Part shown: positions 1 through 6,924 of the stretch, in pieces
How the letters are laid out: each line of letters begins with the position of its first letter
Position numbering within the stretch: the stretch's first letter is position 1
Assembly (NCBI GenBank): GCA_964473155.1
Contig: CAYYNT010000104.1
Span: forward strand, 1-9,096
Origin: JAJFUG01 sp964473155
GTDB taxonomy: Bacteria > Gemmatimonadota > Glassbacteria > GWA2-58-10
Length of the DNA stretch: 9,096 nt
Direction: 5' to 3'
Program-made: the position numbers and the translations under genes
Notes under the pieces: generated by a model
What the model saw: the letters and a program-made list of their open reading frames with translations, nothing else
Told to the model about the DNA's origin: nothing
The model's database searches: none

Positions 1-63
1 GGATTAAGAGAGAGTATGGATCGATATAAGTCTGATCGCACTTTTACAGAGGATAGGCCATAG

Positions 64-870
64 ATGAGTGTTCAGGCGGATGACAAAGTCCCATATATAT
101 TGATTCATCTGGACGGTACGGTCTTCGCTTTCCCGGTGGGCAAAGTCCAGTCGATCCTGACCATGCCTCCGGTGACCGCGGTGCCGAAGCTTCCGGAGCA
201 TATGCGCGGCACGATAAACTTCCGCGGCAAGGTTGTCCCCCTGCTCGACCTTCGACGCCGCCTGGGCCTGCGTTCCCTGCGCACGGAGGCCGACGAGCTG
301 ATAAGGCTTCTGGTTCAGCGGGAGCAGGACCATGTCAACTGGCTGAAAGAAATTGAAAGCTCCGCGTTGGAACGCAGGCCTTTCAAGCTGTCCACTGACC
401 CGCACAAATGCGCTTTCGGAAAATGGTACGATACTTACCGGACCGAAAACCAGGAAATCGCATTCCAGATGAAGAGGTTTGACGAGCCGCACAAGGCCAT
501 CCACGCCATCGCGGAGAAAGTCATACGTCATGGGAATCTTGGTGAGCACGAGGCCGCCGCGGCGGTGATCCAGAAAACACGGGACACTGAACTGGCGCTG
601 ATGATCCGGTTGTTCGCAAAGATACGTCTGACGCTGAAAGAGGAGTTGACAGAAATAGTGCTGGTTCTGGACAGGCTGGAAGGGCAGTTAATTGCGGTCG
701 CGGCGGATCAGGTCATCTCGGTGGAGCATCTCCGTCCCGGCAGCGTGGAAGCCCCGCCCCCGGGCATGTTCCCTGAAAATAGCCGTGAAGAGCTGATTCA
801 GGCTATCGCCCGCCGTCAGAATCCAGATGACCAGGTGGTAATAATCTGTCCGGACTATTTAATCAAATAA
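64..870 (+). CDS. CheW-like coupling protein with an inserted CZB (chemoreceptor zinc-binding) domain
   Basis: This 268-residue cytoplasmic protein probably scaffolds chemoreceptors and CheA while binding zinc. Residues about 9-75 match the first half of CheW: a strand around FAFPVGKVQSIL (21-32), the PVTAVPKLP segment, then INFRGKVVPLLDLRRRLGL (51-69). Residues about 80-190 are helical and match CZB. They carry the motif CAFGKWY at 116-122 and the four expected zinc ligands, His90, Cys116, His143 and His147. From memory, ligand spacing is close to E. coli DgcZ. Residues about 195-268 then resume CheW (IVLVLDRLEGQLIAVAADQV, then VEAPPP, then a C-terminal VVIICPDYLI). CZB therefore sits inside the CheW fold rather than at an end. 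The ATG at 64 has an AGAGGA site at 48-53, 10 bases upstream. No other chemotaxis gene is visible; the next gene is convergent. Domain identities are firm. The sensing role is inferred from CZB domains known to bind zinc and respond to metal or oxidants. Confidence 0.9.
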   Translation: MSVQADDKVPYILIHLDGTVFAFPVGKVQSILTMPPVTAVPKLPEHMRGTINFRGKVVPLLDLRRRLGLRSLRTEADELIRLLVQREQDHVNWLKEIESSALERRPFKLSTDPHKCAFGKWYDTYRTENQEIAFQMKRFDEPHKAIHAIAEKVIRHGNLGEHEAAAAVIQKTRDTELALMIRLFAKIRLTLKEELTEIVLVLDRLEGQLIAVAADQVISVEHLRPGSVEAPPPGMFPENSREELIQAIARRQNPDDQVVIICPDYLIK

Positions 871-916
871 GAACATCGGCACCCCGGTATCGAAAGGGAT
901 CGAGAGGGCATATCGC

Positions 917-1846
917 TCATTCTGGTTTCGATCCGATCTCTATGCCACCCATACCGGTCTTGAGGGTGACGCTCGCTCCGCCCTTATTGTATTTTCCGCG
1001 CAGGCTGTTCCATTCACTCCTGCCCTTGAAACTGTCACTTAATTTTGCGTCCACTGAACCCAGATCACTTTCCGCTTCCAGGTCTATACCCGACCCGGAG
1101 GGCAGAACAAGGTTCACCGCTCCCATCCCGGACTCCAGGTAAACCCGGTCATCCGCTCCCAGGCTGTCAAAGTCCGCCTCCACCTGCCCCATATCCGATT
1201 TGGCATCCACCGATCCCTTTACGCCGCTGACTGTTATTTTGCCCAAGCTCAGCCGTGTATGTTGGACTCCGGATGTATTCCGGGTTTCGATACAGCCTAT
1301 ATCTGAGCTCAGGTCAAGACAGCCATCCACTCCTTGAATCATCATTTCTCCGATTTCGCAATTCGCCCGCAGGTTGCAGCGTTCCGGCACTGACAACTCA
1401 TATTCCACACTGAGCGGCAGGCGTTGACAGTCGCCCTTGAACAGCCCTAACAGCATTTTTAAGCCGGAGAATATCCCGCTGTTGCTGGCTGTTATCTTCA
1501 TCTCTGGAATTATTGTCTGCAACCGCACCGTATTCGAATCGGATTCTGTTCTGATCTCCACGCGATCCAGAAACCCCGCATCCGGCGCTTCTTCTAAATC
1601 CTTGAATTTGCTCACGTCCAGTATTTTCACTACCCTGACTTTCACTTTTGAACTGTCCCATGTTTTTACGCTGATCTTACCGATAGAGTTTTCAATCTCA
1701 ACCTGGCCCCTGTCAGACAGCGGGAACTCCCGGATAACTTCGCGGCGTAATTCATCGGCGAAAAGGGCCGAAACAGAAAACACCAGCAGACCTGTCAAAG
1801 CCGTTGGCAGACCCCGGTTAAACTTAAAGAGACTTTTCCCGAACAT
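917..1846 (-). CDS. Exported DUF4097-like beta-repeat protein, last gene of the ABC exporter operon
   Basis: This is a 309-residue secreted or periplasmic protein of unknown function. A Sec signal peptide is visible: basic residues at 4-11, a hydrophobic stretch at 13-28, and a likely cut after ALFA at residue 30. The mature part has a recurring short motif of the form x-[IML]-G-x-[VIM], seen at NSIGKISV (53), CEIGEMMI (163), SDIGCIET (181), LSLGKITV (199), KSDMGQVEA (216), ESGMGAVNL (238), ESDLGSVDA (259) and KTGMGGIEI (296). Such rungs are typical of the DUF4097/putative-adhesin beta-helix family. Five cysteines (140, 157, 163, 176, 185) could form disulfides. The ATG is preceded by a strong AGGAGGAG site (1852-1859), 5 bases away. 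It follows the ATPase gene by 35 bp on the same strand, so it is probably co-transcribed with the transporter, perhaps as an accessory or envelope-sensing factor. Family placement rests on the repeat pattern alone; function is unknown. Confidence 0.8.
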   Translation of the reverse strand: MFGKSLFKFNRGLPTALTGLLVFSVSALFADELRREVIREFPLSDRGQVEIENSIGKISVKTWDSSKVKVRVVKILDVSKFKDLEEAPDAGFLDRVEIRTESDSNTVRLQTIIPEMKITASNSGIFSGLKMLLGLFKGDCQRLPLSVEYELSVPERCNLRANCEIGEMMIQGVDGCLDLSSDIGCIETRNTSGVQHTRLSLGKITVSGVKGSVDAKSDMGQVEADFDSLGADDRVYLESGMGAVNLVLPSGSGIDLEAESDLGSVDAKLSDSFKGRSEWNSLRGKYNKGGASVTLKTGMGGIEIGSKPE

Positions 1847-1881
1847 TTAAACTCCTCCTGAGGGAATCTGAATATCAGGTT

Positions 1882-2574
1882 TCAAGACTGCTCTCCGTGG
1901 CCGTTACGCCTGTCGCTCTCAACCTTGCCGTCAAGAATGCGGATCACCCGCTTGCAGTGCGCGGCAATTTTCTGGTCGTGGGTCACTATGATCAAAGTCT
2001 TACCCTGTTCGTTGAGCCGGCCGAACAGGTTGACAATTTCTGCGCCCGAGGCGGAGTCCAGGTTTCCGGTCGGCTCATCGGCCAGGATTATATCCGGATC
2101 GTTGGACAGGGCGCGCGCGATTGCCACCCTCTGGCGCTGTCCGCCCGACAGTTCGTTCGGACGGTGCGTGGCCCGGTCGCTCAGGCCGACCATTTCAAGC
2201 ATCGCGGCGGCGCGGCGGCGGCGCTCGGCTCCTTTCATCCGGCCATAGATAAGCGGCAGTTCGACATTCTCCAGGGCCGTGGCGTAACCCAGCAGATTGA
2301 AGTTCTGGAAAATGAACCCGATCTTGCGGTTCCTGATCTCCGCCAGTTCGTTGCGGCTTTTTTTCTGCACCGGATCGCCATCCAGAATATATTCACCCTG
2401 GCTGGGCGTATCCAGGCAGCCCACCAGGTTCATCAGCGTGCTCTTGCCTGACCCGGAGGGACCGAGGATTGCAACCAGTTCACCAGGTCCGATCTCCAGG
2501 CTCACCCCATCCAGCGCCTTAACCTGCACCTTGCCCATTTCATAGAACTTAGCTATTTCCTTCAGTGCAATCAT
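1882..2574 (-). CDS. ABC transporter ATP-binding protein (MacB/LolD type)
   Basis: This 230-residue cytoplasmic ATPase energises the two permeases encoded just upstream. All ABC motifs are present: Walker A GPSGSGKST (38-46), Q-loop Gln90 in FIFQNFNLL, signature LSGGQ (142-146), Walker B IILADE with catalytic Glu167, D-loop NLDS, and switch His199 in IVTHD. The FNLL after the Q-loop and the DEPTGNLD string are typical of the LolD/MacB/FtsE branch, which works with FtsX-fold permeases in mechanotransmission or export rather than uptake. Length is normal for this branch. The ATG at 2572-2574 has a GAGGAGG site (2582-2588) overlapping the TGA stop of the upstream permease, a layout that suggests translational coupling. 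The C-terminal tail (about residues 218-230) is polar and unremarkable. The substrate cannot be told from the sequence. Confidence 0.96.
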   Translation of the reverse strand: MIALKEIAKFYEMGKVQVKALDGVSLEIGPGELVAILGPSGSGKSTLMNLVGCLDTPSQGEYILDGDPVQKKSRNELAEIRNRKIGFIFQNFNLLGYATALENVELPLIYGRMKGAERRRRAAAMLEMVGLSDRATHRPNELSGGQRQRVAIARALSNDPDIILADEPTGNLDSASGAEIVNLFGRLNEQGKTLIIVTHDQKIAAHCKRVIRILDGKVESDRRNGHGEQS

Positions 2575-2586
2575 CTCACTTCCTCC

Positions 2587-3825
2587 TCATTCGTATCTTA
2601 ATGCGTCAACCGGGTCGATCTGCGAAGCCCTTCTGGCGGGGAAGAACCCGGACATCAACCCGATGAATCCGATTATAAGCGAACAGATAAGCGCCAGCAG
2701 CGGACTGAATATCGGCTGGTTCAGGAACTCTAATCCTTCTTCCTTGATCGGGATCATGTGGATCAGATGGATTGCCCCGATGGCCAGGGCCGTCCCCAGC
2801 GCGCCCCCGATTATCATGGTGAGAAGGCTCTCGGCCACGATCTGTGCGATGATATAACGTGGCTTGGCCCCCACGGCGATTTTTATCCCGATCTCGCGGG
2901 TGCGCTCCTTGATCACAACGTACATGATGTTGGCCACCCCGATACCACCGATCAGAAGCGTCAGCCCGCCGATAAGACCGATGAAAATCTGGATGCCGCG
3001 CAACACTTTCCCAACTATGCCATCCATCTCTATCGTGTCCCAGCGCGAGTACGGAGATTTATCCTCCGGATCGTAGCGGTACTTGGCCGCCATAAGCGCC
3101 CTGAATTTATTCTCGACCATCTTGGACTGTTCCGGGTCGACGGGCATGTAGATGAAGTTGTTGATCCATTGGCGGCCAAAAGTCATCCTGTGGGTCGAGG
3201 CCGGAATTATGCTCTTGTTTTCGTCACGGCCGGAGTAGCTGCTGCTCTGGTTCTTCTTGGTCATCACTCCGACCACGGCGAACGGGATGTCATTGATCAT
3301 TACGATCTTGCCCACCGGGTTGACTCCCTCGCCGAACAGGTCGTCGCGCAGACGGTTCCCGATGAAAATCATGCGCCGTTTCTGATTCTCGTCAAGGTCG
3401 TTGAGAAAACGGCCGCCCGGCTCTGGCCGCATGTTGCGCATCGCACCCCAGCAGGGAAGAACTCCATGGACATCGACGCTCTGGACTTTATCCTTGTATT
3501 TGATCGTAGCCCCGGACCGGTATTCCGGACTGATTGATGCGATTTCCGGGAGTTGTTTGCGGACCAGGTCCACGTCTTCGAGCTGAAGCTGAATGCCGCG
3601 GCCTACCGGGAATCCGGCGTATGCCTTTGAGGTCTGGCCGGGCCAGACGATCACGATGTTCTTGCCCATGCCGCGCATGCCCTCGCCGAACCCGCGGAAC
3701 AAGCCCTCTCCCACCGAAAGCATCAGCACCACATTGGCGCTGCCCCAACAGATCGCCATGATAGTCAGGAACATGCGCATTTTTTCTTTTTTCAGCTCGT
3801 GCCAGAACTGCAATAGAATATGCAT
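2587..3825 (-). CDS. MacB/FtsX-family ABC transporter permease (second of two)
   Basis: This 412-residue inner-membrane subunit has the MacB layout. A cytoplasmic N-terminus (KKEKMRMFL, 12-20) leads into a first membrane helix at about 18-38. A large periplasmic core domain spans about 45-272 and includes the PVGKIVMINDIPFAVVGV block at 170-187. Three membrane helices follow at about 275-305, 325-355 and 374-395. The FtsX-domain motifs GGIGVANIMYVVIKERTREIGIKIAVGA (293-320, quoted in parts: GGIGVANIM and ERTREIG) and the terminal FPARRASQIDPVDALRYE are intact. In this family the periplasmic domain contacts a MacA-like adaptor. The ATG lies 3 bases past the stop of the other permease, with TGGAG as a likely ribosome site. 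It shares many conserved blocks with that neighbour, so the pair look like paralogs forming a heterodimer. There is no fused ATPase domain, unlike E. coli MacB; the ATPase is the next gene. Confidence 0.95.
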   Translation of the reverse strand: MHILLQFWHELKKEKMRMFLTIMAICWGSANVVLMLSVGEGLFRGFGEGMRGMGKNIVIVWPGQTSKAYAGFPVGRGIQLQLEDVDLVRKQLPEIASISPEYRSGATIKYKDKVQSVDVHGVLPCWGAMRNMRPEPGGRFLNDLDENQKRRMIFIGNRLRDDLFGEGVNPVGKIVMINDIPFAVVGVMTKKNQSSSYSGRDENKSIIPASTHRMTFGRQWINNFIYMPVDPEQSKMVENKFRALMAAKYRYDPEDKSPYSRWDTIEMDGIVGKVLRGIQIFIGLIGGLTLLIGGIGVANIMYVVIKERTREIGIKIAVGAKPRYIIAQIVAESLLTMIIGGALGTALAIGAIHLIHMIPIKEEGLEFLNQPIFSPLLALICSLIIGFIGLMSGFFPARRASQIDPVDALRYE

Positions 3826-3828
3826 GTT

Positions 3829-5079
3829 TCAGAACTCCAGAGCCTGTACCGGGTTCATCCGCGCCGCCCGGCGCGCCGGTGCGAAACCTGCGGCAAAACC
3901 GATCAGGCCGATCACGGTTATGGTAATGGCCGCCACCAGCGGATTGATTGTCGGAACGCCTATGTACTTGGCCGTGAAAGAAAGGAGCGGAGTCGTGAAC
4001 AGACGGACTACGCCCCAGGAAAATCCGAAGCCCATCACTCCGCCCAGGCCAACGATCATAAACGTCTCAACCATGAACTGCATCAGAATCATTTTCGGCG
4101 AGGCGCCGAGGGCCATTTTCACGCCTATTTCGCGACGGCGCTCGCGCACCACAATGTACATGATATTTGCCACGCCAATCCCGCCTACCAGAAGGGTGAG
4201 AAATCCGCCAGCGCCCAGGAAAATCTTGAACCCGAGGAAGAAATAATAGATAAACTTGTCGCCCTCGGCCGTATTCCAGGCCCAGAGGGCCTGCTTGTCC
4301 GTGGGATCGAAAGTGTACTTTTTCCCGAGCAGCCGATACATCTCATCGATCACTAACTGAGTCTTTTCAGGGCTTCTGGCCCGGAAAAGGAGTTCGTCGC
4401 ACTGGTCCGCGTCATACATTGCCGCATACGTCGAAAATGGGATGAATCCACTCTCGGCGTCCGGGCCGGAGTACATGTTGTTCTGGATTTTTTTCATCAT
4501 CACGCCGACTACGGTGAACGGCGAACCGTTGAGCATCACGGTGCGGCCCACCGGGCTGGAGCCTGCTCCGAACAACTGGTCCCGTAATTCATCGCCTAAG
4601 AATATCACCCGGCGCTTGGCGTCGTAATCCGGCTGGTTGATAAACCGCCCACCCATTTCCGGGAACACGTTGCGCAGGTCGCCATATTCCGGATTGACCG
4701 CACGCAAGTGGATCTGACGGATCTGGCGGCCATATTTGGCCTTCACACCCCAGCGCTCTGCCTCGGGACTGATTGATTCCATCTCCGGTATGTTTTGCAG
4801 CAGGTACCGGGCATCTTCCGAGCGAATCGCAATGTTGCGGCCCTTGTTCAAGCCTTTGAAACTCTTGGAAGTGGTGCGTCCACCCGCTATTACTATGTTG
4901 GTGCCCAGACCGTGCATCGCGCGCATCGAGTAAGCCTCGATACCCACGCCGAAAGCGAGCAGAAGGATGACCGCGATCGTGCCCCAGGTGATTCCGAACA
5001 CGGTCAGGAACGTGCGCAGTTTCTGGTGACGCATGTCCTGGTAGAACTGTCCGATAAGTCTCAGGTAATAGGCAATCAT
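3829..5079 (-). CDS. MacB/FtsX-family ABC transporter permease (first of two)
   Basis: This 416-residue inner-membrane permease is a paralog of the following gene. The N-terminal region DMRHQKLRTFLTVFGITWGT (15-34) and the first membrane helix (about 22-45) are classic for MacB-like permeases. The periplasmic core runs from about 50 to 272 and holds RRVIFLGDELRDQLFG and PVGRTVMLNGSPFTVVGVMM. Membrane helices follow at about 280-309, 331-360 and 378-400. FtsX motifs GGIGVANIM (299-307) and RERRREIGVKMALGAS (312-327) are intact, and the protein ends APARRAARMNPVQALEF. Together with the second permease, the separate ATPase and the adaptor upstream, it should form a MacAB-type export complex. The start is set by homology-like length and the N-terminal pattern. 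The ribosome site before it is weak (a short purine-rich stretch, no clear AGGAGG). The 73-bp gap to the adaptor gene is the largest inside the operon. Confidence 0.95.
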   Translation of the reverse strand: MIAYYLRLIGQFYQDMRHQKLRTFLTVFGITWGTIAVILLLAFGVGIEAYSMRAMHGLGTNIVIAGGRTTSKSFKGLNKGRNIAIRSEDARYLLQNIPEMESISPEAERWGVKAKYGRQIRQIHLRAVNPEYGDLRNVFPEMGGRFINQPDYDAKRRVIFLGDELRDQLFGAGSSPVGRTVMLNGSPFTVVGVMMKKIQNNMYSGPDAESGFIPFSTYAAMYDADQCDELLFRARSPEKTQLVIDEMYRLLGKKYTFDPTDKQALWAWNTAEGDKFIYYFFLGFKIFLGAGGFLTLLVGGIGVANIMYIVVRERRREIGVKMALGASPKMILMQFMVETFMIVGLGGVMGFGFSWGVVRLFTTPLLSFTAKYIGVPTINPLVAAITITVIGLIGFAAGFAPARRAARMNPVQALEF

Positions 5080-5152
5080 TTTCGCCGTCGAATCTAAGGT
5101 TATGCCTGGTTTATGACTTCAGGCTCAACACGGTAAATCAACCACGCTGGCG

Positions 5153-6244
5153 CTACTTTATTTCCTTCGCGGGCTCCTCCACCACCGAATCACCCACGCC
5201 AAGTCCCTCGATTATTTCGGTTTTTAACCCGTCGCTCAGACCCACTTTAACCATTTTCTCCACTGTGGTGTCTGCACCAGCAGCCGTCACTTTCACAAAA
5301 GCCGAGTCGTTGCGGAAAGCGATCAGCCGCTCGGGCAATGTCGGAATGTCGTCTTTCTTGCGGATAATCACATCCGCGTTGGCGGAATAACCCGCACGCA
5401 GAATACTATTGCCGCGATCCGTAATCTTTATCTTAAGGTCGAACACATTGGCGTTGTCCTTGGTCCGGCTCTTGGGGCTGATAAAATACAACTCGCCTGT
5501 CAGGGTATCCTTGGGCAGCGCACCGATGTATATCTTGGCCTCCATGCCCTCGGTCAGCTTGCCGACATCTATTTCATCCACCGTGCCCATGAAGATCAGG
5601 TCCTGCATATCAGCCAGCTTCATCAGCTCCGTGCCCGGCTGATAAGTGGTGAGTGGCACCACCGGATCGCCCAGGTTGACCAGCCGTTCGAGTATCGTTC
5701 CGGTGACAGGGCTGCGGATAATACTCTCCACCTGGACATTCCCGATCTTCGAGCGGCCTTTCTCCATCAATTCGAGTTGTTCGCGGCGCTGGGCCTCGCG
5801 CAGTTTGGCCTCTTCGAAGGTTCGCTTTTTCTGGTCGAACAATTCTTGCGAGAGAAGAGATTTTCCAAGCAGTTCCTGCGCCCGGTCCAGCTCGCGTGAG
5901 GCATTTTCACGCGAAAGCACGGTCAGTTCCAGTTCGCGCCGGGTGTTGGCCAGTTCGATTGGAGTCGGTTCAGGCTTGACAGTGATCAGCGGTTCCCCTT
6001 GTGTCACTACATCACCCACTTCCTTGTTCAACGTTTCCACGATCCCGGACACCTGGCTTTTAACCACTATCTCATGCTTTGGTCCGATTGTCCCGATAGC
6101 CAGCGCTTTTTCAACTATTGTCCCTTTCTCGACCGCCACAAGAGTAAACTTGCCGTTGCCGTCATTGGAACGCAGTTTCTTTACAAAGAAAAACGAGCTT
6201 CCCAGGATCAGACAGATCACGACCGCGAAAATCAGTTTTTTCAT
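5153..6244 (-). CDS. Periplasmic adaptor (membrane fusion protein, MacA/HlyD-RND type)
   Basis: With the start chosen here this is a 363-residue membrane-anchored adaptor linking the inner-membrane permeases to an outer-membrane channel. A basic start plus membrane helix (about 3-20) anchors it. A lipoyl/barrel-sandwich half lies at about 40-92, containing IVVKSQVSGIVETLNKEVGD and GEPLITVKPEP. A long charged alpha-hairpin spans about 95-168. The second lipoyl half (IIRSPVTGTILERLVNLGDPV, 175-195) follows, then a beta-barrel (about 205-300) and a C-terminal membrane-proximal domain ending at 363. The start at 6244 is preferred because AAGAGG (6253-6258) sits 8 bases upstream and the protein then begins MKKLIFAVVI like an anchor sequence. 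The reading frame stays open to an ATG at 6358, which would add 38 polar residues, but that ATG overlaps a perfect TATAAT. No TolC-like gene is in the window, so the outer-membrane partner must be encoded elsewhere. Substrate unknown. Confidence 0.92.
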   Translation of the reverse strand: MKKLIFAVVICLILGSSFFFVKKLRSNDGNGKFTLVAVEKGTIVEKALAIGTIGPKHEIVVKSQVSGIVETLNKEVGDVVTQGEPLITVKPEPTPIELANTRRELELTVLSRENASRELDRAQELLGKSLLSQELFDQKKRTFEEAKLREAQRREQLELMEKGRSKIGNVQVESIIRSPVTGTILERLVNLGDPVVPLTTYQPGTELMKLADMQDLIFMGTVDEIDVGKLTEGMEAKIYIGALPKDTLTGELYFISPKSRTKDNANVFDLKIKITDRGNSILRAGYSANADVIIRKKDDIPTLPERLIAFRNDSAFVKVTAAGADTTVEKMVKVGLSDGLKTEIIEGLGVGDSVVEEPAKEIK

Positions 6245-6252
6245 CTGGATAA

Positions 6253-6258
6253 CCTCTT
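6253..6258 (-). promoter_or_regulatory. Ribosome binding site that fixes the adaptor start
   Basis: AAGAGG on the minus strand, 8 bases ahead of the ATG at 6242-6244. It favours this internal start over the in-frame ATG at 6358, which has only an A-rich leader with no comparable site. Confidence 0.65.
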
Positions 6259-6356
6259 GATCAGTTTTGAATTGAAACAGCGGAGAGATTTCATTTTTAG
6301 TGCCTTTCACACTATTAGACCCGCTCAAGTTCAGAAAGTTTTCATTTTTTTTAGCC

Positions 6357-6362
6357 ATTATA
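6357..6362 (-). promoter_or_regulatory. Candidate -10 box for the exporter operon
   Basis: The minus strand reads TATAAT exactly, preceded by an A-rich tract (6363-6389). No good -35 hexamer is found 16-19 bases upstream, so either the A-rich tract acts as an UP-like element or this is chance in AT-rich DNA. Transcription from it would start near 6350 and give a leader of about 105 nt before the ATG at 6244. It would exclude the upstream in-frame ATG at 6358. Confidence 0.4.
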
Positions 6363-6410
6363 AACTTTTTTTAGTTTTTCCTTTCTTAAAAGGCTTTCCG
6401 CCACCGGATA

Positions 6411-6439
6411 TTGACTTGGAGCGGCATTTGGATTATGTT
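6411..6439 (+). promoter_or_regulatory. Candidate sigma-70 promoter for the TPR-lgt-comF genes
   Basis: TTGACT (6411-6416) and TATGTT (6434-6439) are separated by exactly 17 bases, matching the consensus at 5 of 6 and 4 of 6 positions. The predicted start of transcription, near 6446, leaves a very short leader before the coding start at 6460. It lies in the divergent region opposite the exporter operon. Prediction is from sequence only. Confidence 0.45.
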
Positions 6440-6459
6440 TATGGCTTGAGGAAGGTGAG

Positions 6460-6924
6460 GTGGTTTTGAAAAGAAGCCTTGTTTTTTTGGCCGCGTATCT
6501 TCTTATTGCGCCGGTCAGCAGGATTATTGCCTCAGACTTCAACACAAAGCCGGACAGCCTGCGAAAAGCGGCGGACATTTGTTTTGCCCGGCATGAATAC
6601 AAGAACGCCGCCGCCATATACGACAGGCTTTTTAAGGCTGACAGCACCGATTCAGTCCTTGCTTCGCTGCTGGGCAGTTGCCTTATGCGAGAAGGCGACT
6701 ACGAAAAAGCCGCCGGTCTTTTTACAAGGGCTCTGAATCAGAATCCGGAAGCCAGGCTTTGCCAGCTCGGCCTGGTGGAATGTTACTATCAGCAGGGACG
6801 GATAAAAGAGGCCTCGCGCTGGGCGGAAAAGATCCGCGGCGCAATTAAAGGTGCGCAGCTTGCCGACTGGGACAGGCTGGTTGAACAGAAATACCCTTTA
6901 ATAATCAAGCTGGAGAAAAAATAA
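6460..6924 (+). CDS. Small exported TPR-repeat protein
   Basis: This is a 154-residue protein with a signal peptide or N-terminal membrane anchor (basic KR at 4-5, hydrophobic 7-19, possible cut near IIAS at 22-25). At least two tetratricopeptide repeats follow: about 31-62 (AADICFARHEYKNAAAIYDR) and 65-97 (LGSCLMREGDYEKAAGLFTR). A third, weaker one lies at about 99-129 (GLVECYYQQGRIKEASRWAE). TPRs mediate protein contacts, and this one probably acts in the periplasm. The start is ambiguous. GTG at 6460 follows GAGGAAGG (6448-6455) and TTG at 6466 follows GGTGAGG (6454-6460); both preserve the signal sequence and no ATG fits. The stop codon abuts the lgt start directly, so the genes are likely co-transcribed. 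A role in lipoprotein or envelope processes is suggested only by that neighbour. I do not recognise a named family beyond TPR. Confidence 0.85.
   Translation: MVLKRSLVFLAAYLLIAPVSRIIASDFNTKPDSLRKAADICFARHEYKNAAAIYDRLFKADSTDSVLASLLGSCLMREGDYEKAAGLFTRALNQNPEARLCQLGLVECYYQQGRIKEASRWAEKIRGAIKGAQLADWDRLVEQKYPLIIKLEKK

Noticed and set aside
1..63. Frame 1 is open from position 1 to a TAG at 61-63, directly before the CheW-CZB start; it could be the tail of an upstream gene.
   Set aside because: Only 20 codons are visible with no recognisable motif, and an open run of that length is common by chance. It needs the sequence to the left.
4..549. 181-codon minus-strand reading frame opposite the CheW-CZB gene.
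   Set aside because: It is a shadow of a gene with clear CheW and CZB motifs; its product shows no domain and it has no convincing ribosome site.
2758..3537. 259-codon plus-strand reading frame opposite the second permease, rich in Asp/His/Val.
   Set aside because: Composition is that of an antisense shadow of a high-GC membrane-protein gene; the permease on the other strand has intact family motifs.
5104..5124. Small inverted repeat GCCTG/CAGGC with an 11-base loop in the 73-bp gap between the adaptor and first permease genes; a weak TTGAGC-18-CATAAC promoter-like pair lies in the same gap on the minus strand.
   Set aside because: A 5-bp stem without a T-tract is too weak for a terminator, and the promoter-like pair matches consensus poorly.
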